Source of the DNA: UCB3 sp964415605
GTDB taxonomy: Bacteria; Chloroflexota; Anaerolineae; Epilineales; Epilineaceae
Assembly: GCA_964415605.1 (NCBI GenBank)
Contig: CAYQBA010000081.1
Span: forward strand, 1 to 20,234
Direction: 5' to 3'
DNA length: 20,234 nt
The position numbers and the translations under genes are program-made. Positions 7,500-15,654 of the stretch are shown here, in pieces. Numbering within the stretch: position 1 is the first letter of the stretch; each line of letters opens with the position of its first letter. The notes beneath the pieces were generated by a model. That model did no database searches, had not been told where the DNA came from, and was given only the letters and a program-made list of their open reading frames with translations.

Positions 7500-10400
7500 A
7501 TGCACGCCCACTCCGCTCGCTCAACCATCGTCTTGGCGGTGCTCGGCACCCTGGCGGCATCGGCCATGCTGGCCGTGGTGGTCGCAGCCCCGGCCGACAC
7601 CGGCGATCCTGAGAGCCCGCGCCAGGCCCCGACGCAGCTCGGCGGCGAGCTCGTGTCCACCTGGCCCGTCACGAAGCAGGCCTGGCCCTTCGAGCCGCTC
7701 GACATCGGGCTGGATGCGGGCGGCCGGCTGTACGTGGCGGACGGCGCCAGCGGGAAGGTCCTGATCTATGGCCGCGATGGGCGCCTGAGCGGTCTCATGG
7801 ACGGTGACACCCTCGACGGGAGCAACGCGGTTCGCTGCGCCGAAGTCTACCCGACGCCGCTGGCGCTGGAGATCGACCGCCTCCGCGACGTCATCCACGT
7901 CATGGTCATGGGAAACGGGATGCGGCATGGATTCAACGAGGCCGGCTCCAACCCGGGCGGCCGGGCCTGCGGGATGAGCTTCTCGCTCGCCGACCACGCG
8001 CCCGTGGCCATGCGCGGGGTGCTGGCCAGCGAGCGGATCGACCTGGCGCTCTTGCCGAATGGCACGGTGCTGGATGTGACATGGTCCGGTGGTTCCTACA
8101 AGCTGGGCACCGTGGCCGTCCCACCGCCTTGGGCGCGCATCGGCGTGTGGGCCGACGGGCGGCGGGTGGTGCCACGCAGCGAAGCCCTGGAGCTGCTGAA
8201 TCCAGATGGCGACGTCCAGCATCGCTTCGCCCTCCCCGGGCTTGACCCCATCGCGCCGGTGATCGTGCCGGGCGGATCGCTCTTCGTGCTGGCGCGACCG
8301 ATGGGCACCGACCTGTCGGCGCCGGTGCTGCTCGAGCTCGATCCCCCCACCGGCGCCGAGCGGAACCGACTGGGCGCGACCACGGCATGGCCCCACCCGC
8401 CGCGGTCGGAGTGGCCCTGGGCCCTGGCCGCGAACGACGATATGGTGGCTTTCACCACGGTGGCGGACGGCCAGTTCGTCGTGGCGCGCTTCGGCCACGA
8501 CGGGCGCCCCCTCGGCGTGGTCGCCGGCGGCCCCGCGCGTCAGGCGCCGCTGCCCAGGACCGACCTGCTCGACCGGCACGAGCAGCCGGCCATGGACCTG
8601 GACGTCGCGACCGATGGCTCGATCGCGACCCTCGATCGCGGCAGCGGTGAGGTCGCGCTGCGCGGCGCGGGGGCCGAGCAGGCATCGGTGCGGCTCATGC
8701 TGAACGGCCAGGACTTGGCCAGCGCACCCGACGGCTCGGCGATCTACGCCATCTCCGGCGCCGGGCATGTGTATGCCCTGGCGCCGGACGGCGACCTGCT
8801 TTGGCGGCGGCCTCTGGCCTTGGACGCCGGATCGCGCGTCAGCGCCGATGCCGATCGCGTCTACGTGTCCGTGCCCACCGCGAACCGCGTGCTGCTCTTG
8901 GACGCGGGGACCGGCGCCCAGGTGGGCGAGCGCAGCAGCCCGGCCGATGGCCCCCTGTGGCCGGCCGACCTCGCCGCGCCGGGCGACGGCTCGCTCGTCC
9001 TGCTCCAGCCGGGCGGCCGCGGCCTGCTGCTGCTGGCCGCCGATGGCTCCGAGACGGCCCGCCTGGGCGTGGCCCTGTCCGGCCCGATCGAGCGGATCGC
9101 CGCCCGGCGCGTCGCGGGCAAGACCCGGATCGCCGCCCTCGACGGCGAGGGCTGGGTCGAGATCCACGAAGCCGGGGCCGGCTTGCTCGGCCGCTGGCCC
9201 GCCCTGGACGAGAAGCACGCCCTGGTGTCGCCCAGCGACCTGGCCCTGGACGCGGACGGCGGCGTTTATGTCGCGGACCGGGCGGCCCGGTCCATCCGGC
9301 GCTACGCCCCCGTGCCGGACGCCGCCCTGCCCACGCCCAGCCCGACCCCCGAAGTGCGCCCGACCCCCTCTGGCACCCGCTGCCGCGTCACCGGGGACAA
9401 GGTGGCGCACCCGGCGCGGGTGATCCTGGGCGAGACGGCGGTGGTGACCCTGACGCTCGCGGCCGATTGCCCGGGCCGGCCGCGCCTGCTGGGTGCCGAC
9501 ATCGTGCTGGTCGTGGACGCCTCGGCCTCGATGATCGACGGCAAGATCGCCTCGGCCCGCACCGACGCGACCACGCTCGCCGGGCTCCTCGTCGCACGCG
9601 GTCACCGCGTGTCGGTGGTCACTTTCGCCGAGCTGGCGAGCCTGGCCAGCCCGCTCGACGCGGTGCCGGCCGCGCTGCTCGCGCCGCTGGCGTCGCTGCG
9701 GCCGGAGGGCCTCACCGACGTGGCGGCCGGCATGCGCCAGGCCGAAGCCGAGCTCTTGGCGCGGGGCCGCGCGGAGGCGCTGCCGGTCGCCGTGCTGCTG
9801 AGCGACGCCCAGACCACCGTCTCCCCCGCGGAGTCGATCCTCGCGGCCGCCGACGCCCTGCGGTCCCGCGGCATCACGACCTTCGCGCTCGGCTACGGCC
9901 AAGATTCCAACACGCCCCGCCTGCGGGAGGCGGCCGGCCAGCCGGAGCGGGTCTGGGAGCCGCCCGGCCCCGGCGACCTCGCGGCGCTGGCCACGGCCAT
10001 CGACCGCATGGTTGCCGACAGCTTGGCCGGGAACTGGGTCATCGAGGACGAGATGGGTGAGGACATCGCCTGGTTCCCGTTCAGCGCCCGGCCTCCAGCC
10101 ATTGTGGCCGGCAGGCGCGCCCTCTGGGTGTACCCGGTGCTCCCACGCAGCGGCATCACGCTGACCTACATGGTCAGGCCAGAGCGCACGGGGCGCCTGC
10201 CGGTGAACCGGCAAGCCATCGCGCGCTTCGTGGATGCCGACGGCAGCCCGGGTGAGCTCATCTTCCCGGTCCCTGAGATCGAGGTCTGGCAGCCGACCGA
10301 TACGCCCACCCCCACGCTCACACCCACCCCGGCTCCGACCGCGACGCGGGTGCCCCTGCCGGTCTACCTGCCCCTGGCGCAGAAGGAAGAGTGCCTGCGC

Positions 10401-10970
10401 GAGTACCTGCACGTCGTGCTGGTCCTGGACACCTCCACCAGCATGGGCGGGTCCATGGTGCCGGGCGGTGAGCCAAAGATCGACGCCGCGCGCCGGGCCA
10501 TCCACGTCTTCCTGGACGCCTTGCGCGCCGGGCGGGACAGCGCGGCCCTGGTGCGCTTCGATCGCAGCGCGAGCGTGCTGGCCAGCAGCCATGATCCGGC
10601 GGTCCTCCTGGCCGCGCTGGAACGGGTCAACCTCGTGTCCGGCACCCGCATCGACTTGGGCCTGGCGACGGCCCATCGCGCCCTGACGGCCGGCCTCACG
10701 CGGCCGGGCGGGCGAGGCGTGGTGGTGCTGCTCGGCGACGGCGATCCCGACGCCGGCACCGAGCCGGCCACGCTGGACGAGGCCATGCGCCTGCGGGAAA
10801 CCGGTACCCCGATCTACACCGTGGCGGTCGGGCTCGATGCCGACCAGCACCTCCTCATCCGCATCGCGGGGGTGCCGGAGCGTAGCTTCGCGGTCAACAC
10901 GGGCGAAGAGCTGGTGGCCTTGTACCGCCGGCTGGGGCAGGGGCTGGATGCTTGCGTCGGGAGGCGCTGA
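7500..10970 (+). CDS. Secreted beta-propeller / double VWA-domain surface protein (paralog)
   Basis: The protein has 1156 aa. The signal peptide (residues 1 to about 30, with core IVLAVLGTLAASAMLAVVV) is followed by an NHL-like propeller to about residue 615 (GGRLYVADGASGKV; GGVYVADRAARSI). A TPSPTP linker and the CRVTGDK...LGETAVVTLTL pre-VWA module follow. VWA-1 has MIDAS DASAS from Asp 673, with T in GLTDVA and D in LLSDA. A post-VWA module comes next (SGITLTYMVRP...LPVNRQ), then a Pro/Thr linker, the motif VYLPL, and VWA-2 with DTSTS from Asp 977, GTRID and LLGDG. Module order and length match the gene at 2486-5941, so the two are paralogs in inverted orientation. The ATG at 7500 has a modest AAGG 9 bases upstream and gives an immediate signal peptide, although the frame is open far upstream. 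Codon choice is visibly softer than in the paralog (more GAT and TTG), suggesting a different history. Confidence 0.9.
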   Translation: MHAHSARSTIVLAVLGTLAASAMLAVVVAAPADTGDPESPRQAPTQLGGELVSTWPVTKQAWPFEPLDIGLDAGGRLYVADGASGKVLIYGRDGRLSGLMDGDTLDGSNAVRCAEVYPTPLALEIDRLRDVIHVMVMGNGMRHGFNEAGSNPGGRACGMSFSLADHAPVAMRGVLASERIDLALLPNGTVLDVTWSGGSYKLGTVAVPPPWARIGVWADGRRVVPRSEALELLNPDGDVQHRFALPGLDPIAPVIVPGGSLFVLARPMGTDLSAPVLLELDPPTGAERNRLGATTAWPHPPRSEWPWALAANDDMVAFTTVADGQFVVARFGHDGRPLGVVAGGPARQAPLPRTDLLDRHEQPAMDLDVATDGSIATLDRGSGEVALRGAGAEQASVRLMLNGQDLASAPDGSAIYAISGAGHVYALAPDGDLLWRRPLALDAGSRVSADADRVYVSVPTANRVLLLDAGTGAQVGERSSPADGPLWPADLAAPGDGSLVLLQPGGRGLLLLAADGSETARLGVALSGPIERIAARRVAGKTRIAALDGEGWVEIHEAGAGLLGRWPALDEKHALVSPSDLALDADGGVYVADRAARSIRRYAPVPDAALPTPSPTPEVRPTPSGTRCRVTGDKVAHPARVILGETAVVTLTLAADCPGRPRLLGADIVLVVDASASMIDGKIASARTDATTLAGLLVARGHRVSVVTFAELASLASPLDAVPAALLAPLASLRPEGLTDVAAGMRQAEAELLARGRAEALPVAVLLSDAQTTVSPAESILAAADALRSRGITTFALGYGQDSNTPRLREAAGQPERVWEPPGPGDLAALATAIDRMVADSLAGNWVIEDEMGEDIAWFPFSARPPAIVAGRRALWVYPVLPRSGITLTYMVRPERTGRLPVNRQAIARFVDADGSPGELIFPVPEIEVWQPTDTPTPTLTPTPAPTATRVPLPVYLPLAQKEECLREYLHVVLVLDTSTSMGGSMVPGGEPKIDAARRAIHVFLDALRAGRDSAALVRFDRSASVLASSHDPAVLLAALERVNLVSGTRIDLGLATAHRALTAGLTRPGGRGVVVLLGDGDPDAGTEPATLDEAMRLRETGTPIYTVAVGLDADQHLLIRIAGVPERSFAVNTGEELVALYRRLGQGLDACVGRR
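10303..10350 (+). repeat. Thr/Pro linker before the second VWA
   Basis: Alternating Thr-Pro with Leu and Ala in the protein at 7500-10970 (about residues 935-950), followed by VPLPVYLPL. It is the counterpart of the linker at 3065-3140 in the inverted paralog. Confidence 0.8.
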
Positions 10971-11100
10971 GCGCGGTTGATCGTGTGCGGCAGACGACGG
11001 GCCCCTGATGTGCCGGCGCCCGCGGTCCGGCCGTACGCGATCGCCGCCACGCGCGTCGCCAGGCGCCACAGGATCCTGGGAAAGCGCGCAGGGGAGAGGG

Positions 11101-11129
11101 GTGACAAACGCGTTAAGTCGCGCTATAAT
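11101..11129 (+). promoter_or_regulatory. Near-consensus sigma70 promoter for the two beta-helix genes
   Basis: GTGACA at 11101-11106, a 17-base spacer and a perfect TATAAT at 11124-11129. In such GC-rich DNA an exact -10 hexamer at ideal spacing is unlikely by chance. Predicted transcription starts near 11136, giving a leader of about 67 bases that ends in the AGGAGG site of the gene at 11203. Confidence 0.8.
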
Positions 11130-11190
11130 GGGTGTTCAGGGCAGGTTGCATTCAGGATCCGGGGCGGCGTTGGTGGCGCCCGGACCCCCA

Positions 11191-11196
11191 AGGAGG
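11191..11196 (+). promoter_or_regulatory. Strong ribosome binding site selecting a GTG start
   Basis: Full AGGAGG, 6 bases before the GTG at 11203. It fixes the start of the large secreted protein at a GTG even though the frame is open, with an ATG, from 11008; the promoter at 11101-11129 lies inside that upstream extension, which rules the longer form out. Confidence 0.85.
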
Positions 11197-11202
11197 ACGC
11201 CC

Positions 11203-14200
11203 GTGTCACGACCCCTCAACCGATCCCGGTGGACCGCTGTCGCGCTTGCCGCGTCGTGGTGTGGCCTGACGGCCGTACACGGCGCGCCGGCGCCGGATGC
11301 CCCGGTCGAACCCGCCCGCTACCGAGGAACCGTCTCCTACTACGGCGCGCCGGCGCCAGCCGGCATGCTGGTAAGCGCCCACCTGGGCACCCAGGTGCTG
11401 GCGACGACGAGCGTGGTCATCGCCGACGGCGTGGCCACCTACGACATCACGGTGCCCGGCGACGACCCGTCCACGCCCGGCCGCGAGGGGCCGGAGGAGA
11501 ACGAGTTCTTCGTCTTCAAGGTCAACGGCGTCACGTCCGACCAGACCGAGAACTTCAACGCCGGCGAGGACCGCACGATCAACCTCGCGGTCACCCGCAT
11601 CGAGATCTGCCTCGGGGCCTACGAGGACCTCGACCAGGACGGCGCGCGCGACCCCGGCGAGCCGCTGATCAGCGGCGTGCAGATCAACGTCGTGCAGTTC
11701 TTCATCGTGCGCACCTACACGACCAACGGCATCAACGAGCCGAGCTGCGGCCAGCACCTGCCGGTCAACTCGCTGGTGCGGGTGGTGGACTACCCGGTCG
11801 AGTACGACCCCCTGTCCAACGATGCGCAGACCGGCTACCAGATCACCCAGACGCAGGGCGTGTTCTTCGTGATGTTCCCGTTCGTGCGCGCGATCCCCCC
11901 GACCGGCACCATCGCCCCGACCACCCTGCCGGCGTCGCCCACGCCCACGCCGGCGTCGTTCCCCGGCCCCACCGGCCAGACGCCGCTGCCGACGGGCACC
12001 CCGACGCCGACCCCGTCGCCGAGCGCCACGCGCACGCCCACGCCGTCGCCCTCGCCGACCGCCTCCAACACCCCGACGCCGTCGAACACGCCGACGGCCA
12101 GCCCGACCCGCACGGCCACGCCCACGGCGAGCCCGAGCCTGGCCGCCACGCCGACGACGAGCGGCGGCTCGCCGTCGCCCGGGCCGAGCGCCACCGGCAC
12201 CCCGGCGCCGAGCGCGACGCCGTCGCCGACCGCGTCGCGCACCGCCACGGTGGCCCCGACGCCGTCGCCGACCACTCCGGCCAGCACGCCGACGACGGCC
12301 ATGACGCCGACCGCGTCGCGCACCCCCACCCGCACGACCACGCCCACGGCGACCGAGACCGTGCTGCCGACCGAGACGGCGACGCCGTCGCTCGAGACCG
12401 GCGCCGCCATCGTGGTCAACAGCGCCGCCGACCCCGGCAACGTCGGCGACGGACGGCTCACGCTGCGCGAGGCCATCCGGCTGGCGATCGGCGACCTCGC
12501 GCCGGCGGCCCTCAGCGCCGCCGAGCGCGCCCAGGTCACCGGCACGCCCGGCGCCGGCGTGGCGGACACCGTCCGCTTCGACGCCAGCGTCTTCCCGGCC
12601 GGCAACCCGGCGACGATCTTCATCCAGCCGCCGGCGGCGAGCCCGTCGGCCGGCGCCACGCCGACCCAGGACGCCCTCCAGGCCCAGCACGTCGCGCGGC
12701 CGAGCATGCCGACGCTGTCGACCGGGGGCGACACCATCGACGGCGTCGGCCGCGGCGTCGTCCTGGCCGCGGGGATCGGCGGCGACGTGTTCGACGGGCT
12801 GGTGATCACCTCGGACGAGAACACGGTCAAGGGCGTGACGATGCACAGCTTCAACGCCGCCCTGGTGGTCACCGGCAGCGCGCGGAGCAACACCATCGGC
12901 GGCCGTCGCACCGGCGAGGGCGTGACGCTCGTCCGCAACATCATCGGCGTCGCGCTGAGCGGGCGCGGGGTCACGCAGACGTACATCCTGGGCAACCGCA
13001 TCGGCGTCGACGCCAACGAGACGCCCGGCCAGGGCAACGCGACGCATGGCGTGATCATCAGCGACGGCGCGCACGCCAACCGCATCGGCGACATCACGAC
13101 GGCCAGCATCGAGAGCGGGGCGCCGGGCAACGTCATCGGCGGCAACGGCCTCGACGGCATCGCGATCATGGGTGCCGGAACCGACGACAACGAGGTCTAC
13201 CAGAACCTCATCGGCACCAACACCGCCGGCTCGGCCGCCATCGCCAACGGCCAGGGCATCGTGGTCGGCGGCGGCCCGATGGGCACGATCATCGGCGGGC
13301 TCACCGGCGGCAACATCATCAGCGGCAACGTCGGCGAGGGCATCTGGATCCAGTCGCCGACCACCCAGAACACGGTCATCCAGGGCAACACCATCGGCGC
13401 GGCCGCGTCGCGGGTCGACCCGCTGCCCAACGGCAGCGACGGCATCCTGATCGACGACGGCGCGCACGACAACCTCATCGGCGGCAGCGTGGTGGCCGCC
13501 GGCAACCGCATCGCCTTCAACGACAACGCCGGCATCCGCGTGGCCGGGCGCGCCACGCTGCGCAACACCATCAGCCACAACAGCATTGCCGGCAACGCCG
13601 GGCCGGGCATCGCGCTGGACGAGGGCGGCAACGCGGGCCTCGCCGCGCCGATCATCACGCGCATCACGGCCGGCACGGTCGAGGGCATCGCGCCTCCCAA
13701 CAGCCTCGTCGAGGTCTTCTCGGACAACGACAACGAGGGCCACGCCTTCGAGGGCAGCGCCTTCGCGGACGCCAACGGCTACTTCTTCTACCAGAAGCCG
13801 ACTGCCCTCAACGGGCCGCGCCAGACCGCCACGGCCACCGACGGCCAGGGCAACACGAGCCCGTTCGGCGTCGAGGGCGTGGCGCCGCCGACGCGGACGC
13901 CCGGCCCCAGCCCGACGCCCCCGGGCGCCATCGGCCCGCAGTTCTTCCCGATCGCCCTGAACGACCAGGCGCTCTTCACGTCGCTCGTGCTGGACCCCCA
14001 GGCGGCCACGCTGCCCGTCGGCGGCACGCAGACCATCGAGATCCGCCTGAACGACGTCGACGGCCTCTTCGGGGGCGACATCCTCGTCAAGTACGACCCG
14101 CGGATCGTCGAGGTGCTCGACGAGGATCCGGCGGCCCCCGGGATCCAGATCGCGCGCGGGCCGTTCCCGCCGCCCGACGACCTGTTCGTGCCCGACAACC

Positions 14201-15654
14201 GCGTCGACGAGGGCAGCGGCCTGGTCTTCTACTCGTTCGCGGTGTTGAACCGCGTCGGCGCCAGCGGCTCGGGCGTCGTCGCCCGCTTCCGGGTGCGCGG
14301 CCGGGTGCCGGGCGTCTCGGAGCTGACGTTCGTCGACGACACGCTGCTCGACGAGTTCGCCGTCCCGATCGAGCACCGCGCCCGCGGCGGCGTCGTCACG
14401 GTCTTGCCGCCGCCGACCGGCGTGCCGCCGACGGCCACGCCGGCATCTCCGACGGCTCCTCCGCCGCCATCGGAGACGCCGCGGCCCGCGACGAGCACCC
14501 CGATCCCGCCGACGCCGACCGCGCGCCCGCCGAGCGCCACCCCGACGGCGACGCGCACCACCACGCCGTCGGCGACGGCGACCCCGACGGCGACACGGAC
14601 GACGACCGCAACGGCCACGGCAACGCGCACCGCGACGGCCACGGCGACGCCGACGGCATCGCGGACCCCGACGCCGACGGTGACGCATACCGCGACGCTG
14701 ACGCCGAGCATCACGCCCACGCCGTCGGACACGCCGACGCCCACGGAGACGCCGACGCCGAGCATCACACCCACGCCGTCGGACACGCCGACGCCCACGG
14801 AGACGCTGACGCCGAGCATCACACCCACGCCGTCGGACACCCCGACCCCGACCGACACGCCGACCGTGACGCCGACCGCGTCGGACACCCCGACGCCGAG
14901 CGTCACGCCCACGCCGTCGGACACCCCGACCCCGACCGACACGCCCGTGTCCACCGCAACCCCGACGGCGACCGACACGCCCGTGTCGACGGACACGCCG
15001 ACGCCGACCGCGACGCCGACCGACACGCCGGCACCGACGGACACGCCCACCCCGAGCGCGACGCCGACCGCGTCGGACACGCCGGTGCCGAGCGAGACGC
15101 CGCGGCCGTCGACGACCCCGCGCCCGACGGCGACCGGCACCGCGACGGCGGACCCGTGCGCACACCCCGTGGTCAACGGCGGCTTCGAGACCAACGAGGC
15201 CTGGGTCCTGCGCGGCGGGCGGCCGCCGCGCTACCTCGAGACGATGGTCCACGGGGGGCGCCGGAGCCTTCTGCTCGGCATCCTGTCGAACGAGCCGAAC
15301 ACATACAGCTACTCGACCGCGTGGCAGCGGCTGGCGGTTCCCGCCAACGCACGCACCATGACCGTGCGGGCCTGGGCCTACCAGGCGGCACAGCCCGGGG
15401 GCGGGCCGGACCGGCAGCTGATGCTGGTGTACGACATCGACCCCGACCAGAACACGCAAGGGCAGCGCTCGCCGGTCGCCGTGGTCTTCGGCGAGCGGCT
15501 GAACGTCGAATCGTGGCAGCGGCGGACCCTGACCATCGACGTGACGGCCTACCGCGGGCAGTCGTTGTGGCTGTACGCGTCGGCCGTCAACGACGGGCTC
15601 GGCGGCCGCGTGTGGATGACGCTGGACGACATCGATGTCGCGTTCTGCCCCTGA
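11203..15654 (+). CDS. Giant secreted multidomain protein: SdrD_B-like, CSLREA/beta-helix, cohesin-like, jelly-roll
   Basis: The protein has 1483 aa and starts at GTG. Order: signal peptide (about 1-28); beta-sandwich (35-130); an SdrD_B-like module with a calcium-type loop DLDQDGARD starting at about residue 142; Thr/Pro/Ser linker (about 243-399); a CSLREA-type motif reading LTLREAI (about 418-424); a right-handed parallel beta-helix (about 500-803) with recurring NTIGG, NVIGG, NLIGG and GNIISGN turns; an Ig-like module (about 813-890); a linker ending FFPIALN; a cohesin-like domain (about 922-1066; DGLFGGDILVKYDPRIVEVL); a long Thr/Pro linker (about 1079-1317) with a 54-bp tandem repeat; and a C-terminal jelly-roll beginning NGGFET (about 1322-1483). 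This is a typical extracellular adhesin or scaffold architecture. The ligand is unknown, and no catalytic residues of a glycosidase or lyase were recognised. It heads a likely two-gene operon and overlaps the next gene by 20 bases. Confidence 0.9.
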   Translation: MSRPLNRSRWTAVALAASWCGLTAVHGAPAPDAPVEPARYRGTVSYYGAPAPAGMLVSAHLGTQVLATTSVVIADGVATYDITVPGDDPSTPGREGPEENEFFVFKVNGVTSDQTENFNAGEDRTINLAVTRIEICLGAYEDLDQDGARDPGEPLISGVQINVVQFFIVRTYTTNGINEPSCGQHLPVNSLVRVVDYPVEYDPLSNDAQTGYQITQTQGVFFVMFPFVRAIPPTGTIAPTTLPASPTPTPASFPGPTGQTPLPTGTPTPTPSPSATRTPTPSPSPTASNTPTPSNTPTASPTRTATPTASPSLAATPTTSGGSPSPGPSATGTPAPSATPSPTASRTATVAPTPSPTTPASTPTTAMTPTASRTPTRTTTPTATETVLPTETATPSLETGAAIVVNSAADPGNVGDGRLTLREAIRLAIGDLAPAALSAAERAQVTGTPGAGVADTVRFDASVFPAGNPATIFIQPPAASPSAGATPTQDALQAQHVARPSMPTLSTGGDTIDGVGRGVVLAAGIGGDVFDGLVITSDENTVKGVTMHSFNAALVVTGSARSNTIGGRRTGEGVTLVRNIIGVALSGRGVTQTYILGNRIGVDANETPGQGNATHGVIISDGAHANRIGDITTASIESGAPGNVIGGNGLDGIAIMGAGTDDNEVYQNLIGTNTAGSAAIANGQGIVVGGGPMGTIIGGLTGGNIISGNVGEGIWIQSPTTQNTVIQGNTIGAAASRVDPLPNGSDGILIDDGAHDNLIGGSVVAAGNRIAFNDNAGIRVAGRATLRNTISHNSIAGNAGPGIALDEGGNAGLAAPIITRITAGTVEGIAPPNSLVEVFSDNDNEGHAFEGSAFADANGYFFYQKPTALNGPRQTATATDGQGNTSPFGVEGVAPPTRTPGPSPTPPGAIGPQFFPIALNDQALFTSLVLDPQAATLPVGGTQTIEIRLNDVDGLFGGDILVKYDPRIVEVLDEDPAAPGIQIARGPFPPPDDLFVPDNRVDEGSGLVFYSFAVLNRVGASGSGVVARFRVRGRVPGVSELTFVDDTLLDEFAVPIEHRARGGVVTVLPPPTGVPPTATPASPTAPPPPSETPRPATSTPIPPTPTARPPSATPTATRTTTPSATATPTATRTTTATATATRTATATATPTASRTPTPTVTHTATLTPSITPTPSDTPTPTETPTPSITPTPSDTPTPTETLTPSITPTPSDTPTPTDTPTVTPTASDTPTPSVTPTPSDTPTPTDTPVSTATPTATDTPVSTDTPTPTATPTDTPAPTDTPTPSATPTASDTPVPSETPRPSTTPRPTATGTATADPCAHPVVNGGFETNEAWVLRGGRPPRYLETMVHGGRRSLLLGILSNEPNTYSYSTAWQRLAVPANARTMTVRAWAYQAAQPGGGPDRQLMLVYDIDPDQNTQGQRSPVAVVFGERLNVESWQRRTLTIDVTAYRGQSLWLYASAVNDGLGGRVWMTLDDIDVAFCP
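11935..12390 (+). repeat. First long Thr/Pro/Ser low-complexity linker
   Basis: About 150 residues, nearly all Thr, Pro, Ser and Ala with a few Arg, Asn and Val, linking the SdrD_B-like module to the CSLREA/beta-helix part of the protein at 11203-15654. The DNA is an irregular repeat of ACG, CCG, ACC and TCG codons without a fixed period. Confidence 0.85.
14440..15155 (+). repeat. Second long Thr/Pro/Ser low-complexity linker
   Basis: About 240 residues of alternating Thr-Pro, Thr-Ala and Ser-Asp-Thr-Pro between the cohesin-like domain and the C-terminal jelly-roll of the protein at 11203-15654. Acidic residues (SDTP, PTE, PTD) are frequent in its second half, unlike the first linker. It contains the 54-bp tandem repeat at 14695-14856. 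Confidence 0.85.
14695..14856 (+). repeat. Three tandem 54-bp units in the linker
   Basis: Units at 14695-14748, 14749-14802 and 14803-14856, each encoding 18 residues of the form T[LP]TPSITPTPSDTPTPT[ED]. They differ at only a few bases. Degenerate copies continue after 14856. Recent duplication by slippage or unequal crossover is likely, and copy number may vary between strains. Confidence 0.85.

Noticed and set aside
7521..11069. Minus-strand open frame of about 1180 codons opposite the second VWA gene
   Set aside because: Gly/Arg/His/Gln-rich composition with no start signal. It is a GC-bias shadow of a gene with clear domains.
11626..11655. Dockerin-type calcium loop (DLDQDGARD)
   Set aside because: The single loop is followed by PGEPLISGVQINV, the SdrD_B pattern, rather than a second loop and dockerin helix.
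14695..14856. Possible CRISPR array
   Set aside because: Repeats are directly adjacent without unique spacers and encode an in-frame Thr/Pro linker.
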